Source: Kuafuiihalomonas sp039024635
Lineage (GTDB): Bacteria > Myxococcota > Kuafuiibacteriia > Kuafuiibacteriales > Kuafuiibacteriaceae
DNA: 64,000 bases
Direction of reading: 5' to 3'
Assembly: GCA_039024635.1 (NCBI GenBank)
Contig: JBCCQA010000030.1
Coordinates: forward strand, 5,594 to 69,593
Below, in pieces: positions 17,681 to 25,854 of the stretch. Within the stretch, counting starts at the first letter, position 1. Each line of letters begins with the position of its first letter. The notes below the pieces were generated by a model, which was not told the origin of the DNA, ran no database searches, and was given only the letters and a program-made list of their open reading frames with translations. A program made the translations under genes and the position numbers.

Positions 17681-18019
17681 ATGATCGACTTGGAAGCGGG
17701 GGCGGCGATGGCGGCCTACCAGCGCTACATCAAAGACCTGGAGGCGATGCACGGCTGGACCGACGTCGATTTGGTCCATAACTGCTTCCTGTTGGGCGAA
17801 GAGGTGGGCGAGCTCTTCAAAGCCGTCCGCCGGCACAAGAAGCTCTTCGAACAGGGCGAGGCCGAGGCTCAGAGCCAGGACGCCGCCAAGGCCGCCGTGG
17901 CCGAAGAGCTGGTGGATGTCTTCAACTACCTCCTGGCCCTGGCCAACCGCCTCGACATCGACCTGGAATCGGCCTTCCGGGCTAAGAACGCCCGCAATCA
18001 GTCACGCACCTGGACTTGA
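17681..18019 (+). CDS. MazG-like nucleotide pyrophosphohydrolase
   Basis: A 112-residue all-alpha protein. GEEVGELFKAV and AEELVDVFNYLLALA supply the paired acidic motifs (ExxE and ExxD) that bind magnesium in MazG/RS21-C6 pyrophosphohydrolases. These split non-canonical or excess nucleoside triphosphates to monophosphates. The single short domain points to a house-cleaning dNTPase and not a full MazG. It starts 9 bp after serA. A TAGCCT hexamer, which includes the serA stop codon, ends 6 nt before the ATG and could give an extra transcript. The product should be a cytosolic dimer or tetramer. The substrate is unknown. Confidence 0.85.
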   Translation: MIDLEAGAAMAAYQRYIKDLEAMHGWTDVDLVHNCFLLGEEVGELFKAVRRHKKLFEQGEAEAQSQDAAKAAVAEELVDVFNYLLALANRLDIDLESAFRAKNARNQSRTWT

Positions 18020-18050
18020 CCCGATCAGGCGTCCGGCATCGGATCCGACC

Positions 18051-19988
18051 ATGGATGAGACCACCGGAGTGACGGGCCGGGACGACCCACGCTGGGAAAC
18101 CTTCATCGAGAGCGCGGCCAAGACCGGGGCGCCCCTGGAGACCTTGCGTCGCACCATCGGCGGCCTCCCCATGGAGCCGGTCTACGGGGCTTGGGATCAG
18201 CCCGAAGATGAGGCTTCAGCCTACGTCCGTCGCCGTCCTGACGAAGCAGGCTGGCGGATCCGCAGTCCCGTCGTGTCCGGCTCGGTAGAGGAGGCCCGCC
18301 GAATCGGCCTCGACGAGCTTCAGCACGGCGCCCATGAACTCCTCTTGGTCCTGGAGCCCCGTTTGCGGGGCGCAGGTGCCCGCTGGACGGGGGGCATCGA
18401 GCTCGCCCGACCCTCCGACTTCCGGACCGTCATTCGGGACGTCCTCGTCGACGTGGCTGGGGTCTATCTCGAGGCCGGAGTGGCCTGGCTCCCGGCCAGC
18501 CTCGCCCTGATGCGTGCTCTGGAGCGAAAGAACGTCGACGCCGACCAGGTGTTGGGCGGTCTCGGGGTGGACCCGATTGCCTCTTGGGTGCGCCACGGTG
18601 CGCTCCCGGGACTCTGGGAGCAGCAGCAGCTCGCCCTGCTGGAGCTGGTCGGCCAGGCTCGATCCAGCTTCCCCAAGCTTCAGACTCTGCGTGTCGACGT
18701 CGCCATTTGGCCTGAGGTGGGGGCGGACGCCGCCCACGAGATCGGCTGCGGGCTGTCCCACCTCTTGGAGTACGCTCGCCTCCTCGACGGGGCCGGCATG
18801 CGCGAAGCCCTGGGCTCCATAGAATACCGAGTGGCGGCGGGGCCGGACGTCTTCGAAACGGTGTGTCGTTTCCGCGCGCTGCGTCGATGCCTTGAGCGGA
18901 TCCACGTCGAGCTGGAGGCAGAGGCGGCCCTACCCGACATCCGCTTCGAGGCCATGCCTCTAACTGCGATGTTCACGCGGCGCGACGTCCACACGAACCT
19001 GGTTCGATCCACCTTGGCTGCCGCCGGCGCGGCCTTGGGCGGCGCCGACTCGATCCTCGCTCTGGGCTTCGACCATGCTCTACGGGCTCCCGACGCCTTC
19101 TCGCGCCGGACCGCCCGGAATATCCATCACATGCTGACCGAAGAGTCCTTTCTGGGCGCGGTCCGTGACCCGGCGGGGGGGGCGCACTACGTCGAGGCTC
19201 GCAGCGAGCAGATCGCCGAGGCGGCCTGGTCGGTCATGCAGGCCATCGAAGCCGAAGGCGGGCTGGTGGCGAACCTTCGGACCGAGCGACTGCAGTCCAA
19301 GATCCAGGAGCAGCAAGATGAATTGCGAGCCAAGGTCGCCCGGCGGGATCTGCCCATCGTCGGAGTCTCCGAGTATCCTCAGCTCAAGGAGAGTACCGCC
19401 TCCGACACCCGCTTCGAAGAAGCGACGCGCATCGTGGAGGGACCGCCTTGGGGAGGTTTCGTGGCCAGCGACTTCGCCCGGGCCAAAACCTGTGTGGAAG
19501 AGTCGGAGGACATTTTGGAGCCCGGGGGCGGTGAGCGCTACGATACCCTCCGACCCCTTCGGCGCTTCCGGTGGGCCACTGACTTCGAAAACTTGAGAGA
19601 CGAGAGCGACCGCGTCCTGACCCGCAGCGGTCAGCGGCCTCATGTGTTCTTGGCCTGCATGGGGCGGCAGGCAGAACACAATGCTCGATCCACTTGGGCC
19701 ACCAACCTCCTGGCCGCCGGCGGCATCGAGGCACGGAGCGTCGAGGGCCCGGCACCCGATGCGCTCGCCACCGCGTTTCAGGAGTCGGAGCACAAGGTTG
19801 CGGTCGTCTGCGGTAGTGACAAGGCCTACGGAGCCTGGGGCGTCGACTTGGTGAAGGCTCTGCGGGCGGTGGGTGCCAGCTGGGTGGCAGTCGCTGGTCC
19901 CGAGATCGAGGGCGCTCACGCCCACGTCAAGCGGGGCGACGATGTCCTCGCTTTCCTCGAGCAGCTGTTCCGAAAGGCTACCGCATGA
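18051..19988 (+). CDS. mutA: Methylmalonyl-CoA mutase small (beta) subunit
   Basis: A 645-residue paralogue of the large subunit. It keeps the TIM-barrel-like region (YVRRRPDEAGWRIR to the middle of the protein) and a C-terminal flavodoxin-like domain near GQRPHVFLACMGRQAEHNA. The cobalamin-binding DxHxxG motif is missing there, as in known MutA subunits, so it is structural and not catalytic. It pairs with the next gene product to turn succinyl-CoA into methylmalonyl-CoA or the reverse, in propionate metabolism. The ATG at 18051 is used; the open frame further upstream runs back over the MazG-like gene. Its stop overlaps the mutB start as ATGA. No epimerase or propionyl-CoA carboxylase gene is visible. 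Confidence 0.93.
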   Translation: MDETTGVTGRDDPRWETFIESAAKTGAPLETLRRTIGGLPMEPVYGAWDQPEDEASAYVRRRPDEAGWRIRSPVVSGSVEEARRIGLDELQHGAHELLLVLEPRLRGAGARWTGGIELARPSDFRTVIRDVLVDVAGVYLEAGVAWLPASLALMRALERKNVDADQVLGGLGVDPIASWVRHGALPGLWEQQQLALLELVGQARSSFPKLQTLRVDVAIWPEVGADAAHEIGCGLSHLLEYARLLDGAGMREALGSIEYRVAAGPDVFETVCRFRALRRCLERIHVELEAEAALPDIRFEAMPLTAMFTRRDVHTNLVRSTLAAAGAALGGADSILALGFDHALRAPDAFSRRTARNIHHMLTEESFLGAVRDPAGGAHYVEARSEQIAEAAWSVMQAIEAEGGLVANLRTERLQSKIQEQQDELRAKVARRDLPIVGVSEYPQLKESTASDTRFEEATRIVEGPPWGGFVASDFARAKTCVEESEDILEPGGGERYDTLRPLRRFRWATDFENLRDESDRVLTRSGQRPHVFLACMGRQAEHNARSTWATNLLAAGGIEARSVEGPAPDALATAFQESEHKVAVVCGSDKAYGAWGVDLVKALRAVGASWVAVAGPEIEGAHAHVKRGDDVLAFLEQLFRKATA

Positions 19989-22132
19989 GCTTCCCTCGCT
20001 TCGATTCGATCCTGCTTCGCGGGCGGCGCTCGAGCTTCGAGCCTCGGTCTTCGCCCCGCTCTCGAACCACGCCGGAAGGGATCGAGGTGCCGGATCGTTC
20101 AGGCGAGTCCCGGAGCCAGGGAGTCGACCACTTGGATGGCCTGCCGGGTCAGGCCCCTTACGCTCGGGGACCCTACGCGAGCATGTACCTCCAGCGGCCC
20201 TGGACCATCCGTCAGTACGCCGGCTTCTCCACTGCTGAGGACAGCAACGTCTTCTATCGCCGCAACTTGGCGGCGGGGCAGAAGGGGCTTTCGGTGGCCT
20301 TCGACCTGCCGACCCACCGCGGCTACGACAGCGACCATCCCCGGGTCGCGGGCGACGTGGGTATGGCGGGGGTGGCCATCGACAGCATCCTCGACATGCG
20401 GGTGCTCTTCGAGGGCATCCCCCTCGACCGCATGAGTGTGTCGATGACCATGAACGGCGCAGTGCTTCCAGTGCTGGCGCTCTACGTGCTGGCGGCAGAG
20501 GAGCAGGGCGTCTCCCCCGACAAGCTGAGCGGGACCATCCAGAACGACATACTCAAGGAGTTCATGGTCCGGAACACCTACATCTATCCGCCCAAGTTCT
20601 CGATGCGGATCATCAGCGACATCTTCGCCTACACGGCGCAGCAGATGCCGCGCTTCAACAGCATCAGCATCAGCGGGTACCACATGCAGGAGGCGGGTGC
20701 GACCGCGGACCTAGAGCTGGCCTACACCTTGGCCGACGGTCTGGAGTATGTGGACGCCGGTCAGGCGGCCGGACTGGACGTCGACGCCTTCGCGCCTCGG
20801 CTGTCATTCTTCTTCGGCATCGGCATGGATTACTTGATGGAGGTCGCGAAGCTAAGGGCAGCCCGGATCTTGTGGAGTCGGTCCATGGCGCGCTTTGCGC
20901 CCAAGAGTCCGAAGTCCTCGATGCTTCGCACCCACTGCCAGACCTCGGGCTGGAGTCTGGTGGCGCAGGACGTCTACAACAACGTGGGCCGCACCTGTAT
21001 CGAGGCTCTGGCTGCCGTCCACGGACACACCCAGAGTCTTCACACCAACTCTTTCGACGAGGCCCTGGCTCTGCCTTCGGACTTCAGCGCCCGCATCGCG
21101 CGAAACACGCAGCTCATCCTGCAGATGGAGGCGGGAGGAACGCGGCCGGTCGATCCTTGGGGGGGCTCGCACCACCTAGAGTGGCTCACTTCGGCCCTGG
21201 TCGAGCGGGCCGAGGCCCACATGAAGGAGATCGAAGGCCACGGCGGCATGGCCGAGGCCATCGAGAGGGGTGTGCCTAAGCTTCGTATCGAAGAAGCGGC
21301 GGCCCGGACCCAGGCCCGCATCGACTCAGGGAGGCAGACCGTGGTCGGTCTCAACAAGTGGCCCCTGGACGAGCCTGAGCAGGTCCCGGTTCTGAAGGTC
21401 GACAACCGCTCGGTTCGAGAGGGACAGGTGGCGCGCCTCGAGACGCTGCGGGCGGAGCGGGATGGCCCGGCCGCGCAGGCGGCTCTGGATGCTCTGACCC
21501 AGGCGGCCGAGCGGGCCGAAGGCAACCTGCTCGATCTCGCCATTCGGGCTGCTCGGGCCAAAGCGAGCGTGGGGGAGATCAGCAACGCCCTCGAGAAAGT
21601 GCATGGACGTCACCGAGCGACCGTGGCCACCGTGAGTGGCGTGTACCGCAAGAGCCTCGACGACGGGCGTGTGACCGAGAGCCTCGCCAAGCGGGTCAAG
21701 CGTTTCGAGGAGCTGGAGGGTCGTAGGCCGAGGATCCTGGTCGGCAAGATGGGTCAGGACGGTCACGACCGCGGCCAAAAGGTCATCGCCTCGGCCTTTG
21801 CCGACCTGGGCTTCGACGTGGACATCGGGCCTCTGTTTCAGACGCCGGCCGAGACGGCCCAGCAGGCCATCGAGAACGACGTCCATCTGGTCGGGGTGAG
21901 TTCGCTCGCTGCGGGCCATCTGACCCTCGTCCCGGAGCTCATCCGGATTCTGGCCAAGGAGGGCAGACCGGACATCGGGGTCGTGGTGGGCGGCGTGATT
22001 CCGCCTGACGACTACGGCGCGCTCGAGGCAGCGGGGGTGAAAGCCATCTTCGGGCCAGGGACCGTGATTTCCGATGCCGCCGAACGACTCTTGTCCGGTC
22101 TCATGGCTGACCTCGAGGCCGGGGAGTCGTGA
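19985..22132 (+). CDS. mutB: Methylmalonyl-CoA mutase large (alpha) subunit
   Basis: A 715-residue catalytic subunit. The N-terminal barrel has the family stretch RQYAGFSTAEDSN and FDLPTHRGYDSDH. The C-terminal cobalamin domain carries KMGQDGHDRGQKV (near residue 590), in which the His coordinates cobalt. It needs adenosylcobalamin for the radical rearrangement of methylmalonyl-CoA and succinyl-CoA. It is coupled by 4-base overlaps to mutA before and meaB after, so all three are made together. The length agrees with bacterial and mitochondrial mutases (700-750). The direction (propionate breakdown or methylmalonyl-CoA supply for polyketides) is not shown by the sequence. Confidence 0.97.
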   Translation: MSFPRFDSILLRGRRSSFEPRSSPRSRTTPEGIEVPDRSGESRSQGVDHLDGLPGQAPYARGPYASMYLQRPWTIRQYAGFSTAEDSNVFYRRNLAAGQKGLSVAFDLPTHRGYDSDHPRVAGDVGMAGVAIDSILDMRVLFEGIPLDRMSVSMTMNGAVLPVLALYVLAAEEQGVSPDKLSGTIQNDILKEFMVRNTYIYPPKFSMRIISDIFAYTAQQMPRFNSISISGYHMQEAGATADLELAYTLADGLEYVDAGQAAGLDVDAFAPRLSFFFGIGMDYLMEVAKLRAARILWSRSMARFAPKSPKSSMLRTHCQTSGWSLVAQDVYNNVGRTCIEALAAVHGHTQSLHTNSFDEALALPSDFSARIARNTQLILQMEAGGTRPVDPWGGSHHLEWLTSALVERAEAHMKEIEGHGGMAEAIERGVPKLRIEEAAARTQARIDSGRQTVVGLNKWPLDEPEQVPVLKVDNRSVREGQVARLETLRAERDGPAAQAALDALTQAAERAEGNLLDLAIRAARAKASVGEISNALEKVHGRHRATVATVSGVYRKSLDDGRVTESLAKRVKRFEELEGRRPRILVGKMGQDGHDRGQKVIASAFADLGFDVDIGPLFQTPAETAQQAIENDVHLVGVSSLAAGHLTLVPELIRILAKEGRPDIGVVVGGVIPPDDYGALEAAGVKAIFGPGTVISDAAERLLSGLMADLEAGES

Positions 22133-23109
22133 CCCGACGCCCTTCTCCCGAAGCCTTGGCCGAGGGTGTGCGGACCGGACGACGGGCCGCGATCGGTCAG
22201 GCCATCTCCTTGGTCGAGAGCCGCCGACCAAGCCACCGCGCCTTGGCCGACGCTTTGCTCGAGGCGCTTCCCCCCCCCGAGGAGCCGGCCTTTCGGCTGG
22301 GCATCAGCGGCCCACCGGGTGTGGGCAAGTCGACATTCATCGAAGCCTTCGGCTGGGCACGTCTGGAGGAAGGGCACCGGGTCGCGGTCTTGGCCGTCGA
22401 CCCGAGCAGCGTTCGGACCGGCGGTTCGATTCTGGCCGACAAGACCCGAATGGCCCGATTGAGCATGGACGAACGAGCCTTTGTTCGTCCTTCACCGTCC
22501 GGCGGGTCCTTGGGGGGCGTATCTCGGCGCACCCGGGAAGCGATGCAGGTGGTCGAGGCGGCCGGCTTCGACGTCGTCATCATCGAAACGGTGGGCGTCG
22601 GTCAGTCCGAGACTGCGGTCGCCCAGATGGTTGATAGCTTCCTGCTCCTGATGCTGGCCGGGGCCGGGGACGACGTCCAGGGGATCAAGCGGGGTATTCT
22701 GGAGTGGGCCGACCTCCTGGCCATCACCAAGAGCGACGGCGACAACCAGACCCGGGCCGGCAACGCGGCCAACGATCTGCGAAGTGCGCTGTCGATATTC
22801 CTTCCCGAGAACGCGCCCTGGACGCCGCCGGTCCGCACCTGCTCAGCCATGAACGGCGATGGCTTGGGTCAGCTGTGGGAAGACCTCGGACAGCACCGGG
22901 ACACCATGACCAAGCTTGGGCTCTTCGAAGATCGTCGCCGCCAGCAGAGGGTGCAGTGGTTTCGTGAAGAGCTCGAGGCCCAGATGCGCGAGGACCTTCG
23001 TCGCCGTACCGACCTCGAGAGCGTCGAGCAGCAGGTCGAGGCAGGGGTCCTTGCCCCTGGCGTCGCGGCTCGACGCGTCCTCGAGCTCGATGTAGGGACC
23101 ACGTCCTGA
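22129..23109 (+). CDS. meaB: Methylmalonyl-CoA mutase-associated GTPase
   Basis: A 326-residue G3E-family GTPase. Walker A is GPPGVGKST (residues 61-69), followed by AVDPSSVRTGGSILADKTRM and the ETVGVGQSE region. The guanine-specificity motif reads TKSD where NKxD is usual. The C-terminal dimerisation helices end the protein. MeaB loads cobalamin into the mutase and protects it from inactivation. The GTG start at 22129 overlaps the mutB stop. Gene order mutA-mutB-meaB is common in Proteobacteria and Actinobacteria. The following gene is 34 bp away and unrelated in sequence, so the functional operon may end here or include it. Confidence 0.95.
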   Translation: MTRRPSPEALAEGVRTGRRAAIGQAISLVESRRPSHRALADALLEALPPPEEPAFRLGISGPPGVGKSTFIEAFGWARLEEGHRVAVLAVDPSSVRTGGSILADKTRMARLSMDERAFVRPSPSGGSLGGVSRRTREAMQVVEAAGFDVVIIETVGVGQSETAVAQMVDSFLLLMLAGAGDDVQGIKRGILEWADLLAITKSDGDNQTRAGNAANDLRSALSIFLPENAPWTPPVRTCSAMNGDGLGQLWEDLGQHRDTMTKLGLFEDRRRQQRVQWFREELEAQMREDLRRRTDLESVEQQVEAGVLAPGVAARRVLELDVGTTS

Positions 23110-23143
23110 GGACCGCGGGTCCTCTTTCGACGAGAGCGACGAA

Positions 23144-24022
23144 ATGAAGACGTTTCGACTGGGACTGGAGTGGTTCCTCAACCCCGACCATTTGCCTTTC
23201 TTGATTGGGCGAGAGCAGGGCTGGTTCGCGGAGGCCGGCCTGAATCTTCAGCTTGTCGAGCCGGCGGCTCACTTCGACGCCTTCGAGGCCCTGGTCTCCG
23301 GCGAGCTGGACGCCGCCATAACCGAGCCCATCCATCTGGTCGAAGACCGAGCCAAGGGGCGAGACCTCCAGGGCTACGCCCGCTTCCTCCATACCAACGG
23401 CGGGGTCATGTACTTCGCCGAGTCCGGCATCACCCGGCCCCGAGACATGGCGGGGAAGCGCCTCCAGTACCCGGGGGCGCCGGGACCCGGTGGACCGGCC
23501 ATCATCGACACCATGGTCGAAGCCGACGGTGGGACGCCCATCCCCATGGTGCCGGTGAACAATGGCTTCAAGCACACCGAGGCCCTGATGGAGGGCCAGG
23601 CCGACTTGGCGACCTTGGTCTTCTACAACTTCGAGGTCATCGAAGCGCGTAGTCTCGGGAAGGACGCCCGCTTTTTCGCCCTCAAGGACTGGGGCGTTCC
23701 AGACTTCTGCCAGCTCATCATCGTAGCACCGCCGAACATGGACCGCGCCTCCCACACGGCGCTAGTCAAAGTCCTTCAGCGGGGCATCGACTTCATTCAC
23801 CAGCGGCCGGAGGAGGCCCGCCAGACCTACTTTCGGGTCACTGAGAGCGACCCGGACGACCCATTGATGAAAGCTATCTTCGAAGCCACCGTCTCCTGTT
23901 TCACCTTCGACTTCGACATGTCCGAATACTATTACGCCAATCTCGCGAGCTGGATGAAGGCCAGAGGGCTCACGCCCCTCGACGCCGAAGTCGGCCACTG
24001 CTGGCGTCACGACTTTGCCTAA
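23144..24022 (+). CDS. THI5/NMT1-fold protein without signal peptide
   Basis: A 292-residue protein of the NMT1/THI5 substrate-binding fold: LEWFLNPDHLPFLIGREQGWF at the start, then a GELDAAITEPIHL segment and SGITRPRDMAGKRLQYPG. Bacterial members usually are lipoproteins that feed a pyrimidine or sulfonate ABC transporter, but here there is no signal peptide and no permease or ATPase gene nearby. From memory of yeast Thi5p, the His of EPIHLVEDRAKG (His64 here) aligns with the His that donates its ring to the thiamin pyrimidine; the neighbouring PLP Lys and the CCCFC motif are not seen. It could be a cytosolic enzyme, a sensor or a degenerate binding protein. It follows meaB by 34 bp and may share its transcript. 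Confidence 0.7.
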   Translation: MKTFRLGLEWFLNPDHLPFLIGREQGWFAEAGLNLQLVEPAAHFDAFEALVSGELDAAITEPIHLVEDRAKGRDLQGYARFLHTNGGVMYFAESGITRPRDMAGKRLQYPGAPGPGGPAIIDTMVEADGGTPIPMVPVNNGFKHTEALMEGQADLATLVFYNFEVIEARSLGKDARFFALKDWGVPDFCQLIIVAPPNMDRASHTALVKVLQRGIDFIHQRPEEARQTYFRVTESDPDDPLMKAIFEATVSCFTFDFDMSEYYYANLASWMKARGLTPLDAEVGHCWRHDFA

Positions 24023-24134
24023 TCCCCCAACCCATTTCACCCCCAGCCCAAACCCGCGGAGCCATGCCTGCGCAGCCCCGGGTGCCATGCGTGCGCACCC
24101 CCGCAATCGTCGTTTGCGCGTCCTCTACGCAGAC

Positions 24135-24154
24135 TTCGCAAGATAGGTTGCGAA
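24135..24154. other. Inverted repeat between convergent genes
   Basis: TTCGCAA (24135-24141) and TTGCGAA (24148-24154) form a perfect 7-bp inverted repeat with a 6-nt centre. It lies between the ends of the THI5-like gene and the metal permease gene. The same 195-bp gap holds a second arm pair, CGGGTGCCA at 24079-24087 and TGGCACCCG at 24170-24178, and a near-repeat of GCCATGCNTGCGCA. It could be a bidirectional terminator (no T-tract) or a protein site. Confidence 0.3.
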
Positions 24155-24217
24155 AATCGAGTCCATGGGTGGCACCCGAGGGTGATTGGGGTGAAGGAAG
24201 GGATTATGTTGGGGCGG

Positions 24218-25408
24218 TCAGCCGATGCCGAAGCCAGCATCTTGGATGGCAGCGGCGACCTGCTTGGGGTCGGGTTGACCGCGGACGGCTACGGCGCCCG
24301 AGGCGACGTCGACCTGAACCCCCTCGACGCCGGGGGTGGACTGGAGGGCGCGCTCGACCTTCTTGCCGCAGCCCCCACAGGTCATCCCGGTGACGTCGAA
24401 GCGGAGGTCCTGAATCATCTCGCTGGGCGCGCTTGCGGCGTGGAGCCGGTCCCGAATCCAGTTCCAGCCCGCCTCGCCCACGAAGCCTAGCAGGGCCAGG
24501 GCGCAGACCGTGGCGACGAGCCCATGACGCATGTCGTGGCCGTGGGCCAGGACGTCGGTCGGTAGGACACCGGTCAGCACGGCGCCGAAACCCAAGGCGC
24601 CGCCGATGATGCTGGCCAGGTAGATTAGGGTCGCCCGAGGGCCCAGCTGGCTCCAAAGGGCACCGATGGTCCCGAGGTTGGTCGCGGGGCCCGCCATTAG
24701 AAAAACCAGGGCTGCGCCGACCGGGAAGCCATGGGCGACGAGGGTGGCGGCAATGGGGACCGAGCCCGTGGCGCAGACGTACATCGGAAGCGACAGCAAG
24801 AGAGCCGCGCCCATGGACGGCCAAAGCCCCCAGCTCTGCATGGCTGTCCACGCTTCGGCTGGCACCCAGATCTCCAGGGTCGCCGAGACGAGGACGCCCA
24901 CCGTCACCCAGGGCACGACCATTCGGAGCAGCTCCAGGCCGTGGGCCCACGCTTGGGTCCAGCTCGGCCGAACGCGGCTCGACTCGCTTTCCATCTGGCT
25001 GGCGCCCGGGTCCACGACATCGGTCATCCATCCGCCGACGAGGCCCGTCAGTCCCGCCACCCCCAGCTTCGCGAAGGCAAAGGGCCAACCGAGAAAGTTG
25101 GCGCTGACGAACATGGAGTCGAGGCCGGTCTGGGGCGTGGCGATGAGAAAGCCCACCGAGGCGCCCTTGCCAGCGCCGCTCCTGCGAAGGCCGAGGCCCG
25201 TGGGCAAGACTCCACAGCTGCACAAGGGCAAGGGCAGACCGAGGAGCACCGCGCGGACGACGGAGAAGCGACCTTGCAGAGCTCGCTGGGCGAAGTTTCG
25301 TGGCAAGACGCGATGCAGAAAGACCGCGCCCAACACACCGACGAAGAGCCAAGGACTCAGCTCGAGAAGAACGCTCCAAGCTGCCCGCAGCCACGCCATC
25401 GACCTCAT
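24218..25408 (-). CDS. SO_0444-type metal efflux permease with C-terminal HMA domain
   Basis: A 396-residue inner-membrane protein of the DUF318/PF03773 permease family. Conserved stretches PLPLCSCGVLPTG and CATGSVPIAATL, plus LMAGPATNLGT, mark the family; about eight hydrophobic segments are visible with a His-containing loop near HGHDMRHG. The last 70 residues are a heavy-metal-associated domain with GMTCGGCGKK. Relatives are annotated as copper/zinc efflux transporters, and the HMA tail would pass metal to the pore. The ATG at 25408 is the likely start (another at 25399); the open frame extends to 25498 without support. It diverges from the GroES-like gene. No metal-responsive regulator is next to it. 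Confidence 0.87.
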   Translation of the reverse strand: MRSMAWLRAAWSVLLELSPWLFVGVLGAVFLHRVLPRNFAQRALQGRFSVVRAVLLGLPLPLCSCGVLPTGLGLRRSGAGKGASVGFLIATPQTGLDSMFVSANFLGWPFAFAKLGVAGLTGLVGGWMTDVVDPGASQMESESSRVRPSWTQAWAHGLELLRMVVPWVTVGVLVSATLEIWVPAEAWTAMQSWGLWPSMGAALLLSLPMYVCATGSVPIAATLVAHGFPVGAALVFLMAGPATNLGTIGALWSQLGPRATLIYLASIIGGALGFGAVLTGVLPTDVLAHGHDMRHGLVATVCALALLGFVGEAGWNWIRDRLHAASAPSEMIQDLRFDVTGMTCGGCGKKVERALQSTPGVEGVQVDVASGAVAVRGQPDPKQVAAAIQDAGFGIG

Positions 25409-25461
25409 TGTACGTGCTCCGAGCGTCAACGAAATGAAAACCCCTTCGGCTCTGTCCGTGT

Positions 25462-25467
25462 TAGCCA
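25462..25467 (+). promoter_or_regulatory. Candidate -10 hexamer (TAGCCA) before GroES-like gene
   Basis: TAGCCA ends exactly 6 nt before the TTG at 25474. It supports TTG as start of a leaderless transcript, although no -35 is recognisable. Confidence 0.28.
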
Positions 25468-25473
25468 TGAGTC

Positions 25474-25848
25474 TTGGCCAAGACGGAGCCCGATGCACCC
25501 GGGGACCTGCCCCCGGTTACCCGACACGTCATGCCCTTGGGCCCCCGGGTCCTGGCCCGTCTCCTCCCGGGAGACGAAAGGACGGCGGGCGGACTCATCC
25601 TTCCCCAAGGCGCGAAGGACTCGGGCGCCCAGGTTCAGTATGCCGAAGTGGTAGAAGTCGCCCGGGCCGCCCCCGAAGACGAAGAGGAAGGCTTCGGAAC
25701 GAACGTTTCGGGCGTTCCGCTAGGCGCCCGAATCCTCTTCGTCAAAGAGAAGGGCCTGGCTGTGCCCTGGGACGACAAGCTGCGGGTGGTCGCGGTCGAA
25801 GACGTGGTGGCCCTCGTCGAAGAGATCGACGCCGACGAACGTCACTAG
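25474..25848 (+). CDS. GroES-like co-chaperonin
   Basis: A 124-residue protein with the GroES fold: MPLGPRVLARLLPGDERTAGGLILP at its core, including the mobile-loop motif TAGG that binds GroEL, and the C-terminal strand pattern VVAVEDVVALVEE. It has an acidic insert (APEDEEEG) in the roof region, and is longer than ordinary GroES (about 97). No groEL is adjacent, so this is probably an extra copy. Two starts are possible: TTG at 25474, which has a candidate -10 hexamer 6 nt before it, or ATG at 25531, which begins at the conserved GroES start. Known GroES acts as a heptameric lid; function here is inferred. Confidence 0.8.
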   Translation: MAKTEPDAPGDLPPVTRHVMPLGPRVLARLLPGDERTAGGLILPQGAKDSGAQVQYAEVVEVARAAPEDEEEGFGTNVSGVPLGARILFVKEKGLAVPWDDKLRVVAVEDVVALVEEIDADERH

Positions 25849-25854
25849 TTGTCT

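Noticed and set aside
25409..25498. Extended N-terminus of the metal permease
   Set aside because: No homology or signal; the first helix starts near 25399-25408.
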